NCBI RefSeq assembly: GCF_024763615.1
Contig: NC_077223.1
Span: 47,616,627-47,680,626, forward strand
From: Phlebotomus papatasi
Taxonomy: Eukaryota > Arthropoda > Insecta > Diptera > Psychodidae
DNA: 64,000 nt
Direction of reading: 5' to 3'
Positions within the stretch are counted from its first letter, which is position 1. Each line of letters opens with the position of its first letter. The translations under genes were made by a program, and so were the position numbers. This document shows positions 50,128-60,613 of this stretch, in pieces. The notes under the pieces are model-generated. The model did not search any database and had not been told where the DNA came from. It worked only from the letters and a program-made list of their open reading frames with translations.

Positions 50128-52190
50128 TTTGGTGTGTTGCAATTGTGTCCTGCCCAAAGAAACTTTCACAGACAAACTGATCCCTTGAAAGTATCACATT
50201 GGGTTTTTATCACTTTCTTAATGGACAAATGATTGCTATTGAGGGAATTATTGATGTTGGTAAATTTTTCATTGGAACAACACAAGGAAAAGACAAATTT
50301 CTTCAATTGTATATAAGAAATTTCATTCTCTCTTTTTTATTTTTGAAAAAAGTATTAATGGCTAAGTTAATTAGTTAATTTGACATGTCTAAAAAGCTGA
50401 TCTAATTCTTATTTTTTTTAATCCTTCATTTTCCTATTTTTTTTCTTTTAAATTAAATATTGCACAGTCAATTATCTTGTTTTACATTTTTTTTCTTAAT
50501 TTTACGTTTTTCTTTCCTTTTCTAAATAGCTGTTTTAGCTGAGTTTTTTTCTTGGTTTTTTTTTAATGTGTCGGGAATATAAGAAAATGCATAATTATTT
50601 GCTAAGATTAGGGCGTTCTTTTTCAATTCTGATTTCTAGCTTATCAGTCCAATAATGATGTAAATTTTGATGGTGAATAATTATCAATTTTTACTTTTTT
50701 TGTCAAAAAAATCACACGGTTATTCTTCTCATTAATTGTCTCTTCATCTTATCACAAATTAAATATCATCCTACTATTTCTTCTGTATTTTTTTTTTAAT
50801 ATTTCGTCACTATTATTTTTAATCCACATTTTGGAAGATTGTAGCATAGAAAGATTAGGTTTTGAACAAAAAAAGTTAATTTTAAAATAAAAGTAGGCGG
50901 GGCATAAGAGAATTACTAGCAATATTAGGCCACGCCTCTCCAGAAGATTTTTTTTCTAAAATTGTACTATAAAAGGGAGACGATGCTCAATAAAGGAAAA
51001 TTCAATTAAATTTGAAGCCATTTCTTTTTGATATATCCATCATTTTCGCTTAAACCCGTTAAATTCTTTTCTATATCATTTTGGGTGAAATGTAACTTAT
51101 TTTCACGGCGTTATCACACATGCACATTAAAATTTTAATGTGATTTACATTAATTGTCGCTTATAAGCGTCCAAATATGTTAATTGTGTCTTTGAGTCAC
51201 TTAATATTTGGGGTTTTTCTATTTATTGATAAAAAAAAGGGCTTGGCCTGCAAAAATAAGTTTAAATTTACCTAAAGCATAAATACTTTTCACATTAAAA
51301 ATTTAAAGAGAAAATCGCATTAATATTTCGCATTAATGCTATAAATCAATTTATATCAAATTTTGCGGGCCAAGTCTACCTTTTTATCAACAAATAGATC
51401 AAATTTTGAATATAAAATGATTCAAACACACAAATTACACATTTGGACTCTCACCAGCGACAATTAATGTGAATCATATTAAAATTTTAATGTGCAAGTG
51501 TGATAATGATAACACTGTAAGATTTATACGAAAATATACTAAATTTTACCGTCCGACAAAATATGAAACTAAAAATATATAGTTACAAAAATGTGAATTA
51601 ATGCAGTTTTTCTTATAATCTCTGAAATTTTTATTTCATTTTTTTTTGAATTTCCATGAAGCTTTTTTAATAAAAGTTTTATATTTTTAATTGAATGTAT
51701 CTTGAGGCAGTTTTTTTTTGCAATTTTGTTGGATGTCTTTATGCTTTTGGTGTTAATTTGTGTGATTTTTCTTTATGTGGTTCCAAAATTTTCTTTTTTT
51801 TTATAAAGAGAGTATAATAATTACGTAAAGATATTCATCAAATGGTTTCCTCTCTCTTTTTATTGTTAATTAAAAAGATATTTGAATTAGCTTTATAGTC
51901 AAAATGTTCATTCATCTTCTTCTTTACTCAAGTATCAAAAATTCATTAATATCGATAATAATTTTTATTACTAGGAAAATTTTATTATATTATTTTTTAT
52001 TCTAAGATTTAAAATCCTATTTTCTTTTCACAAACTTTATCTTACCTTTCACGTCTACCACCTTTTTTTTCTTAATATAAATGCATTGTCTAAAGAATAT
52101 TGAAAAAAAAATATATTTGAAAATTACCAATTAAAGAGAATTAAAAGGCTCGTTTTTGATATTTTTATTTCAGCGAATTATTGAAATGTA
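50128..52190. other. Gr21a upstream region, no other gene
   Basis: Very AT-rich. A TATAAAAG box on the plus strand at 50968-50975 has no recognisable gene after it. GGCGGGGCATAAGAG near 50897 and GGCCACGCCTC near 50930 form a short imperfect inverted pair. One foldback MITE is listed separately. Confidence 0.4.
51111..51506. mobile_element. Foldback MITE with about 55-bp arms
   Basis: TTATCACACATGCACATTAAAATTTTAATG at the left is mirrored at the right by CATTAAAATTTTAATGTGCA and CAAGTGTGATAA; the arms extend through TTACATTAATTGTCGC. A second, inner inverted pair (GGCTTGGCCTGCAAAA / TTTTGCGGGCCAAG) lies within. Confidence 0.8.
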
Positions 52191-52691
52191 GGGTGGTGGC
52201 ATTACTTATGGCCAGTCTATACTTGTGGCCTCTTCCCAGAAATCTTCAATTTTTTCTCAAAAAATGATTTCAAAGAATCACAAAATTACCAATATTTGGT
52301 GTGCTATTATTAAATAAAAATTTTAAATTGATTTACTTTAATATTTCAGTACAATAATAAACAATTTAAGAAAAATATTTTACTGATGCGGATGACAATT
52401 AAAAATACGTCAAATCGTTAAGAAATTTACTAACGATCACAAAAATTTTAACAACTAAATTATTGCTTCTTCAATCGAAAATATTTAGTACTAGTTTTCA
52501 AAACTTTTTTCCTTAATAACTATGTTCTTTTACTATTAAATTTTGATATTTTTTTTAACAAGAAATATAAAATTAAGACGGGGCCATAAGCTATGGTCAA
52601 ATTGATAGGATTAACGACTTGTGGCCACGGTATTTGACGTGTGGCGCTGTCACATGTGCCACTATTTTGATTTGTAGAGTTGTCAATTGTA

Positions 52692-54026
52692 GGGGAGACT
52701 GGGGCAAAAAGTCACAAAACGGATATTTTATTTTTTTTTACATGCTACTCGAGCGCTTCAAAATTTTCTAATTAGCACAGTTTTATAGGAAATTTACCGC
52801 TCTACAACTTTGTGAAAGTAATTTGCCTCTATTTTGTAAGGAAATACGTATATCGAGCCAATTTCTAAAAGGTAATTTTGTGACTATTCTCAAAAATGCT
52901 GGGGCAAATAGTATCAGACATTGAGCCCAAACACAAGTAGATTTTGATTCTCCAATAGTGTCTTGGATAAAAGGCAAATGGAACTCTATTTGCACAAAAA
53001 GTTGTTGATGTTCGAAGAATTCAAATTCAATTTCGAATTTTCATACTAAATTTTCGAACAAGGTGGGGAAAATTTATCAAATATCACAATAAAAAGCTTG
53101 AAAAAGAGTTACTCAGTGATTATGGAGTGATTTAAATACTGGGGCAAGAACAGTAAGCATCGTTGTTCTGTTTTTTCCTCACACAATGTGAAGACCGTCA
53201 CATTTTGACACTTAAGCACTTCGAAATTCGAACAGGATGTATCTCAGCAACCTTGCGGAATTATCAAGAAGTAAGAAAGTCTCTTTTTTTAGATCTTCAA
53301 ATAGATTTTCGAATTTTTCAAGATCTACTTGTGGATGGTAAGATTGGGTAGTATCATATTTTGATTAGATTCATTACGGGCTTCCGTAAATTTGAAAAAA
53401 TACCTAGAGGACATATTTTTATAGAAAATTTATTCATCTACACCTTTGTAATACAGCGTTTTCTCTGCGAGAAAAGTGAGAAAACGAGAAAAGCGTTTTT
53501 CAAGCTATTTTAGAAAAAAACACACAAAAGACTGCAAATAGTTTGACCAATGCAAACAAGCGGCGAGACATGATAATGACGTTTCTTTTCGCCGTGAGAC
53601 ATCAGAAATTGCTTCGCTTTTTTGTTACTTTTTGCTCTATACCTTTTGTTACTTTTTACCCCAGGTGGCCATTTTTAATAAAAGGATTTCTGGAGAAAAG
53701 AACTTTTGTGAAATTCTAAAATAGATAGCGGATTCGTATTCAAAAAATCCAAATTATTTAGAAAATATTCACTAGTGCATCAATTTCGGAAAATAAGTAG
53801 GTAATAATTGTTATCTTCTGCAAGGCAAATATTTCAAAAATAGGGCTAAAAATTTCGATATTTTTTTATTTTCTGAATTCCTTGTTCGAATTCTAAGAAA
53901 CTTACGACATTGAAGAAGGTCTATGGAGGCTATCAATAGAAAAAAATTTGAACCGCTATCTCTTTTACCTTGGAAGATATTGAATTTTGAATTTTTCGAT
54001 TTGTGACTTTTTGCCCCAGTCTCCCC
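52692..54026. mobile_element. Element with GGGGAGACTGGGGCAA ends, copy 3
   Basis: TA-GGGGAGACTGGGGCAAAAA at the left, TTTTTGCCCCAGTCTCCCC-TA at the right; the termini are nearly perfect. It is 1335 bp, non-coding, and inserted in the pogo-like element. It is the cleanest of three copies (others at 31253-32484 and 36358-38566). Confidence 0.85.
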
Positions 54027-54533
54027 TATTGCTTTTATTCAATAGTTCGGTGTTTTCTGGCAAAAAATTAATGAAATTTAAGAAGTGATGAAATTGTAAT
54101 ATAAAATTGTTTATAAATAAATGTGGTGTAAAGTCTGATTTCAAGATTACTCGAGAGTTGCAGATTTATCTCATGAATTTGTATTTTGTTATAGATAACC
54201 TAACTTTTATTTTTCTCTCTTTTAATGATACCAGTAAAAAAATATATAAAGAAATCAAAAAAAAGCCTCAATATTCAACTGACAGGCATTAAGAGGCATT
54301 GATAATGCAATGACCGCAACCAGAGTATTTCAGGTGTATCACATTCCTCTCACAACTCTCCTCAATGAAGTCTCCGGGAAGCATACGGAAGAAATATCAG
54401 ACCACGAAGGCTTTCACAGTGCCCTTACAAAAGGAGACAGAGGGAATTATGAGGTGGGTTTTTCATGCAGTCAAATATGGATTTTTCATTATGAAAAACG
54501 AATTGCGAGCCTCAGTAAATAGAAAGATGAGAA

Positions 54534-54785
54534 CACTGAGAGAAATCCGAAAAAGTTAAAATAACATTCCGGAAATGTTTATTTTACCCTGCAGTATTGA
54601 TCCGAAATCGGTGTAAATGTTATGCTTTTTAGGTGTATTAGGGGTTAAAGTTACCCTTTTTATGTCAATTTTACCCTTAAAAAGGTGTTAAATTAACATT
54701 AAAAAATGTTGATATATTTTTGCACCTAAAAAGTGTTAAAGTTATGAGGAAAAAAGTTAATCGCACCCCTCTTTTTTTCTCAGTG
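54534..54785. mobile_element. MITE with CACTGAGAGAAATCCG ends, copy 3
   Basis: CACTGAGAGAAATCCGAAAA at the left, CTCTTTTTTTCTCAGTG at the right; 252 bp. Homologous in inverse orientation to 20461-20715. It lies just after the psq remnant of the host element. Confidence 0.8.
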
Positions 54786-56192
54786 AAGCAATTAATAGTG
54801 CAATGGTACAATCATGAATAAAAACTATATAAACTTTAGAAAAAAAATAATAAAAACATTTGAAACTACCTAAAATCTCTTTCTTTTCTTTTGCACTTAA
54901 AATATTTTATTTCTAAGTTTATTTTGCATCATTTTACATTGTGGCCATAAGTCATCCCACGAGCGGCCATAAGTTCGTAAAAGTGGCCACAAGTTATGAA
55001 TTTTACATTGTTGGAAAAATTATACTTTTTTCTGAGACTTAAGGCAATTTCCTAATAAATTCACCTGGATATATCGAAAGGAGGTACTTTAAAGAAATTA
55101 CAGTTAAAATTTTATCTTAATTGGTCAAAAAGAAAAGAAGTTGTGTGCAAATATGTCATTAATATGGCCAAAAGTAATGCCGCTACCCTATACTAAAAAA
55201 ATGCAACTGCTTGTTTTTTTTTATTCTCGGAATCATAATTTGTAAAACAAAATTTTATAATAATTCTTCCATTTTTAAGCACCATATTCGTCCTTTCAGA
55301 TAAACTTTTCAACAGTTTAATTGATTAAAAAACAAAAATAATGATGCAAATTTTGCTAAATAATTTTCTTTTAAATAAATCAATATAAGTAATATCTCAA
55401 TCATGAGAGTGTTAATTAAAAAAAAAAACAAATCTATGTGGACAGAGCAAAATGATTTTTTTAAATTTTTTTCATTTTAAAATATATTTAAAAAAAATAT
55501 ATTTTACTGTTTTTCTTTACAAAACTCCTTTCTTTTGAGCATGTCAACAGTAAAATATTGAAAATTTTAAATAATATATATATATTTTTTTAAATCTATC
55601 TAATTTACGTACTTTTGTATAAAATGTCTAAAAATAATTATTTCAACTAAATATTCCAAAAAACATTCTCGAAGGTTCATTTTGATCTCTTTCTCACGAC
55701 CTCTTGAAATTACATACATTCTTTTTAAAACTTCTTTTACATTGACTTCATTTAAGTAAACGAAAAGTTAGGTAAAAATACGTATACAGAAATTATTAAA
55801 ATATATACTTAATCTGTGTGAATTCTATATATATTTTTTTATATATAGAATGCTGTTTGCAGTAAAAAATAAAAAAAAAATAAAAATGCTCACTGTTTAT
55901 CCCTCGATCGGTACCAGCTTCCAAAACTGTTCTGGCTAGGGTGTTTTCGTGGAGAAGTTTAAGAATAGAGAACCTAATCTGTACATCTATATGTACAGTT
56001 GAAGGATAATGAGGATGCTCAGGATCGTGGCAATGAAGCAGAGGAGAACGGGAAAAATCACCACAAAGCGAAGTGATCTGCAAGAATGGCAGGAAGATAC
56101 TTTAACAGCATTGACAAATCCCAAATTCTCATGGATTATTAGGAGCAACTACTAATGTGTGCTTTTGGTTCAAACCTCCAAATTGGCAGATG

Positions 56193-56393
56193 TCAAAGAT
56201 TGAGATCAGCCTCAGCGTCACCCTCAATCTGCTGCACGGAATTGGCTTGGCTGGGATAGAGGCCGCCCGCGGCCACTTCGGCACCCGCCGCAGCCGGCTG
56301 AGACGTCAGGGGTAATCTCTGTTGCTGACCCACCACCGACGAATCCGCTGTGCGTCGCGATTTTCCTGTCAGCCAAGAGAACACTTTTCCCAT
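56193..56393 (-). CDS. Unidentified 66-aa protein with N-myristoylation-like start
   Basis: Minus-strand ORF that is far more GC-rich than its surroundings, a good sign of real coding sequence. It begins MGKVFSWLTGKSRR: Gly2 with Ser6 fits the myristoylation pattern MGxxxS, and the following Lys/Arg cluster would hold a lipidated protein at a membrane. The rest is Gln/Ala/Ser-rich and ends GDAEADLNL. The context AAAATGG is a strong start. I do not recognise the family. Alternatives: it may be spliced to a downstream hydrophobic exon (see findings), or be the last exon of RhoBTB, since the frame is open for 12 codons upstream and an AG lies in compatible phase, though without a good pyrimidine tract. 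Confidence 0.5.
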   Translation of the reverse strand: MGKVFSWLTGKSRRTADSSVVGQQQRLPLTSQPAAAGAEVAAGGLYPSQANSVQQIEGDAEADLNL

Positions 56394-56686
56394 TTTCCAC
56401 ACATTAATCCCTTTGTGAACTCACTAATTTCGCCAAAGGATAAAAGCCACCAGGAACTAATGGAAGATCAATTACTACAGCATATTTTTGTGGGCCAATG
56501 ACAGTGGATAGTTCTTTTTCATTGGAAAATATCACAATGGATTTTTATTTGGAAAAGAAATTTGGTACTGAAGCATTTTGCAGAGGAGTAAATTATTTAA
56601 GAATACCCTTCAATTGACTTATGAAAAGAGGAATATAAACATTTGTTAACAGTATAATTGCAGATTTTCCGATAAAAAAATATATA

Positions 56687-57100
56687 GGGTGAGTGTGCCA
56701 AATTTCGGCATAGTTGCATGCAACCGCCAAAGTCTCAAGTTTGAAATGTAGTATGTTTAATAGAAATTGATTTTTTTGTTACTTTTTAATAAGGAGTGTT
56801 TCTTGGAACCTTGTAGACGTTGTAGACAGTTTATCGTCTTTATTTTCTCTAAATTCATTCCTAATCATTTTCAAAGGGAATAAAAATGTAGGCATAACAT
56901 TGGTGCCCTATTTCGGCCACCTTCATTCTCATAGTTCTGTGCCCTCCCGGAATTCTTTCAATGTCTTTTTCAGATCATCGTGCTCGTCGAAGCGACATTT
57001 TTTTTTGTTATTTTATGCAAAACCTAAAAATTCATGGATATTCGAAGAACAAAAAATGTGGCCGAAATTGTAAGATGGCCGGAATATGGCACACTTACCC
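56687..57100. mobile_element. TA-flanked MITE, GGGTAAGTGTGCCAAAT family, copy 4 (inverted)
   Basis: The fourth copy, in opposite orientation to the others: GGGTGAGTGTGCCAAATTTC at the left, GGCACACTTACCC at the right, TA on both sides. Confidence 0.86.
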
Positions 57101-57184
57101 TATAAATTGCTTGTAAATAGTTCAAAGAGAGGTAGCAAAGTGTTCCATGCTTTGTGAAATGAGCGAATTCGTTACATAATTGCT

Positions 57185-57400
57185 ATGCTTCAAAGTACTT
57201 TCACATCATCGTTTACCAGTTTGTTCATAACCGATTTGAACCGTTTTAAAAATCATCAAATCGGTTCATAACCGATTGGGGATCTGTTGAATTTTTTCAG
57301 AAATTCCAAGACATTTCCAACAATCCCAAACATGGCCCAATTCATTTGAGGAAAACTGTTTCAGAGTCTGTTTAACCATTGACTTTGAAAAAAACCTTTT
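57185..57400. repeat. Partial copy of the GAACCGGTTC dispersed repeat
   Basis: AAAGTACTTTCACATCATCG, CCGTTTTAAAAATCATC and ATCGGTTCATAACCGATTGG match the blocks at 20088-20430 and 24066-24405. Unclassified. Confidence 0.6.
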
Positions 57401-57510
57401 AAGGAATGACTCAACGGTATTTTCGTATATGGTCGAAATCTTCGCCTACAAAACCTCTCAAACATATAAATATTTTAAATCCATTGCATCCCTGATTGGC
57501 TGAAACTTAA

Positions 57511-58135
57511 CCCTTTAACGACGAGACAGTTTTCGCTCACCGAAAATCAGCAATACAGTAGACTCTCTCTCAATTGGGCATTTGGGGCAAAATGTCATCC
57601 GGTTTATCGATAGATTTGGGCGTCAAAGCCTTTGTAAATTCCACAATAAGCGCTCAATTATAAAGAAACACGATAAAATAGGAAGAACTACAGCGAATTT
57701 GAGCGAATTACCTTCATAATTAAACGTGAAAATTGTCAACAAAATTTTTCGCCCGATTGAAAAAGAACGGATTGAGTGAGAGTCTACTGGAAAAAATGAA
57801 ACCGATAAACAAAACTTGTGAAGCGTCTTATATCTAACCTTAGAAAAGCCAACAGAGTCTGATTTGGTGTATTTTTTGCCTCTATGAACGATAGGGACAA
57901 AACCTCGCAAAAGCTAACTAATTTTTCTGACGATACCAATGACAGATAATTTTCACTTTAAAGAAAAATATTATGTTTGAGTATTGTAGTTTCTTTTTCC
58001 AAAACGGTTTTGCTTAAAAAATTGAAAGTATAAAATATAATTAAATCAATTTTCAATATGTGAAAAAAACCTTTAGGTAGTCAGGAAAAATTATTTTCTT
58101 TATGGGACACCGGTGTTCCAATCGTCCTTAAAGGG
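57511..58135. mobile_element. piggyBac-like MITE, TTAA-flanked, copy 3, with nested MITE
   Basis: TTAA-CCCTTTAACGACGAGACA to ATCGTCCTTAAAGGG-TTAA. It is longer than the other copies (625 bp) because a CAGTAGACTCTC MITE (57556-57789) sits inside; about 120 bp of its own centre is missing. Confidence 0.85.
57556..57789. mobile_element. TA-type MITE, CAGTAGACTCTC family, copy 3, nested
   Basis: CAGTAGACTCTCTCTCAATT to TGAGAGTCTACTG. The host sequence is CAGCAATA|AAAATTAAACCG in the other piggyBac-like copies, which defines this insertion point. Confidence 0.8.
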
Positions 58136-58417
58136 TTAAAAGCATCTTAAGCATTTAAATTTTGTTGAAACAATAAGAAAGTGTAAAGGAACTGAAATAC
58201 TTCATTCAGTAATCGGCATTTATTGAGCAACAAAAATATTTTATCAGCAAGAAACTATTTCGATCAGTAGTTAATTTAGAAGTATATAAAACTAATTAAA
58301 TCATTCTATTCTTATTTTGAATTCAGAAGGGCACAAAAGAAAAAGAAAGTTCATTGAAATCGTCTAATAAACATTAGATAGAATCAGGTCAATTACGGTA
58401 TAGTAAGGGTCAGGGTA

Positions 58418-60276
58418 CAGTGGGGTGTCAATAGTTTGTTGCCTATTGCATGTTTGAGAAAATAAGTGGAAAAGTGATGGAAAAAATACTTTTTCAAATT
58501 CTTCTTTTTGCAGATGAGTTTCCTGTAATCCGTAGATATTATTTATAAGTATTTAAAAAATAATATTTTATTTCATATCAAAAATAATTATTTTCCAAAA
58601 GTTGGTCATTTTTGAGAAATCAAAAGCTTTTTGCCTCATTTAAAAAACTAATTCAAAATGGTCAAAACATGCAATCAACTTAATATAAACCGGCTACATT
58701 TTGAGTTTATGTCATTTGAGAGGCAAATGGTTGATTTGTACATTAAAGTTGTCAATGGTAAATATACAGTGGCGGCCAATAAAATAGAATCACCCCTTAA
58801 AACATGAGTTTTTTAACTTTTGGTAACTTTTTTCAAGTAGGGGAAAGGCTCATAATTTTGGACTGTTTCTAAATTTGGACACTTTGAGGGTAAAATTGGA
58901 CACTAAAAATAAATTGATTAAAATTATGAATCTTTATTCCAATATTTGATGAATAATGAATTATATCTAAATATTTGTTCTTTTTGGAAGATTTTAAAAC
59001 TAAATACGTTAAATTTTAAATATGATTTGAAAAAGATCCTCAGATTTTATCTGAGCATCTTTTCAACTTTATTTGTCTCATAGAATACCTTGCGATGATG
59101 TACTAGACTGATTTCGATACATTTAAACCATTTGAAAATCCTGAATTGTTGTTGTTTTCTCAATACGATTGACCCGTGGAACCGGTGGTAGCCAAAATTT
59201 CGAGTCTTATGTTCACGTAAACACTATATTGTATTATGGATTATTGATTTTCGTAATTTACTGTGGTCAGCTATGACTTTTACGATCATTTCATGCTTTC
59301 ATAGCCTCAAAAATCTAATAGCTTCTAACAAGAAAATTCTACATTTTCTCCTCTCCAATTTCTCGTCAGTTTCCTTTATCCAAACTTGGAAAATTAATTG
59401 CCAAGACACTAAATAATTACTGACATTACACTAAAATTTTGTTATTTTTGAAATACTCGAAATGAATTTCAGTTTATGACTATAAATGAAAGTGATTCTA
59501 TTTTTTTGTCCCAGCAGAACATCACTTTTGACGCATTTTGAGTAAAAATACAGACCTTTTGCGGCCAGTACTGTACTTTTTCGACGTAAGGCAATTACTT
59601 TAACATTTCTAAATTATTATTTTTTTAAATATACTTGAAAAAATCTACCAAAAGTTAAAAAACTCATGTTTTAAGGGCTGATTCTATTTTATTGGCCGCT
59701 ACTGCATGTATATAAAAATGATGATAAATAATAAGAAATAATCTGTGTTTTGATACTTCATAATTTAGGTTAAAAATGGCAAATTACAAAAAGTTGAAAG
59801 GTGGGAAATTGTCCGGAGATATTATTAGAATTTAAATAATTCACAAAAGTGATATTATTGGCTTTTGGAAAATTGAAGTTTGTCTCCTTTTCTTTCTTTT
59901 GGGGACGAGAGTACCCATGAGTTTTCCAATTTCCCAAAGGCGGAGAAAATTCTTTCTCTACAAAAGTATCATATTTGACCACTAAGACTTACAATAAAGT
60001 GAGTTTTACTGAAATTCGTTCGCTGGATATGTTATGGTCCGGAAAGAGTTAAATGAGGCAACAAACTTTTGATTTATCAAAAATGACCAACTTTTTGGAA
60101 ACAATTATTTTTGATATGAAATAAAATTATTTATTTTTATTTTAATATAAATAATATCTACGGATTAAAGGGAACTCATCTGCAAAAAGAAGAATTTGAA
60201 AAAGTATTTTTTTCTATCATTTTTTTCACTTGATTTCTCAAACATTCATTAGGCACCAAACTATTGACACCCACTG
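58418..60276. mobile_element. TA-flanked Tc1/mariner-type element, 1.9 kb
   Basis: TA-CAGTGGGGTGTCAATAGTTTG at the left; CAAACTATTGACACCCACTG-TA at the right. The arms extend for more than 200 bp (GAAAAAGTATTTTTTCTATC, GGAAACAATTATTTTTGATA). The middle is taken by another element (58767-59704). No transposase frame found. Confidence 0.82.
58767..59704. mobile_element. Nested TA-flanked element (CAGTGGCGGCCAATAAAATA)
   Basis: CAGTGGCGGCCAATAAAATA at the left and TATTTTATTGGCCGCTACTG at the right, with inverted arms of about 70 bp through CATGAGTTTTTTAACTTTTGG. TA at the left, CA at the right. Inside it, 58839-59035 is part of the pogo-like element of 17877. Confidence 0.8.
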
Positions 60277-60295
60277 TACATAGATAATAATTACG

Positions 60296-60345
60296 TTAAA
60301 CCGTCTCTCGGCTAAAGTCGTATGTGTATCTAGGGCATAATGCTA
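60296..60345. mobile_element. Half copy of the CGAGAGACGGCTTAG MITE
   Basis: CGTCTCTCGGCTAAAGTCGT and GTGTATCTAGGGCATAA match the right half of 46902-47046; the left half is absent. Confidence 0.6.
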
Positions 60346-60613
60346 AAAAACAATTGAAGGTATTTAAATTTCATAACTTAAGACTTTTCTCAAGCAATAA
60401 TATTGTGTTCAATTGATCCTCTCTATTCAAACGATTTCTCACATTTAATGAATACAACGTTGTTCGATGCAATTTTTATCAACCCACAAAATGCTTCCTT
60501 ATTGATTGGAAATTTGAATTTGATTGCTGGTGGGAGGCAAAAAGCAGGGAAATTGCTAAGACAAAAGGATTGAAAACCAAAGAGAAAAAAAAATGGCTAA
60601 ACGAAAAAATTAC

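Larger units (their letters stand above)
52191..55188. mobile_element. Decayed pogo-like transposon, 3 kb, TA-flanked
   Basis: TA-GGGTGGTGGCATTACTTATG at the left; CAAAAGTAATGCCGCTACCC-TA at the right. Sub-terminal GGCCATAAG / CTTATGGCC motifs are frequent. On the plus strand, about 54285-54400 reads QALRGIDNAMTATRVF then QVYHIPLTTLLNEVSGK, a recognisable psq-type helix-turn-helix like the N terminus of pogo/CENP-B transposases; a stop lies just ahead and the catalytic domain is not found. Two later insertions (52692-54026 and 54534-54785) account for about 1.6 kb. Confidence 0.75.

Noticed and set aside
50968..50975. TATAAAAG box on the plus strand
   Set aside because: No open reading frame or spliced gene follows on that strand; a chance match is likely in this AT-rich DNA.
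59770..59982. 70-aa minus ORF between the arms of the 58418-60276 element
   Set aside because: Considered as a RhoBTB terminal exon, but it has no suitable acceptor and no family resemblance.
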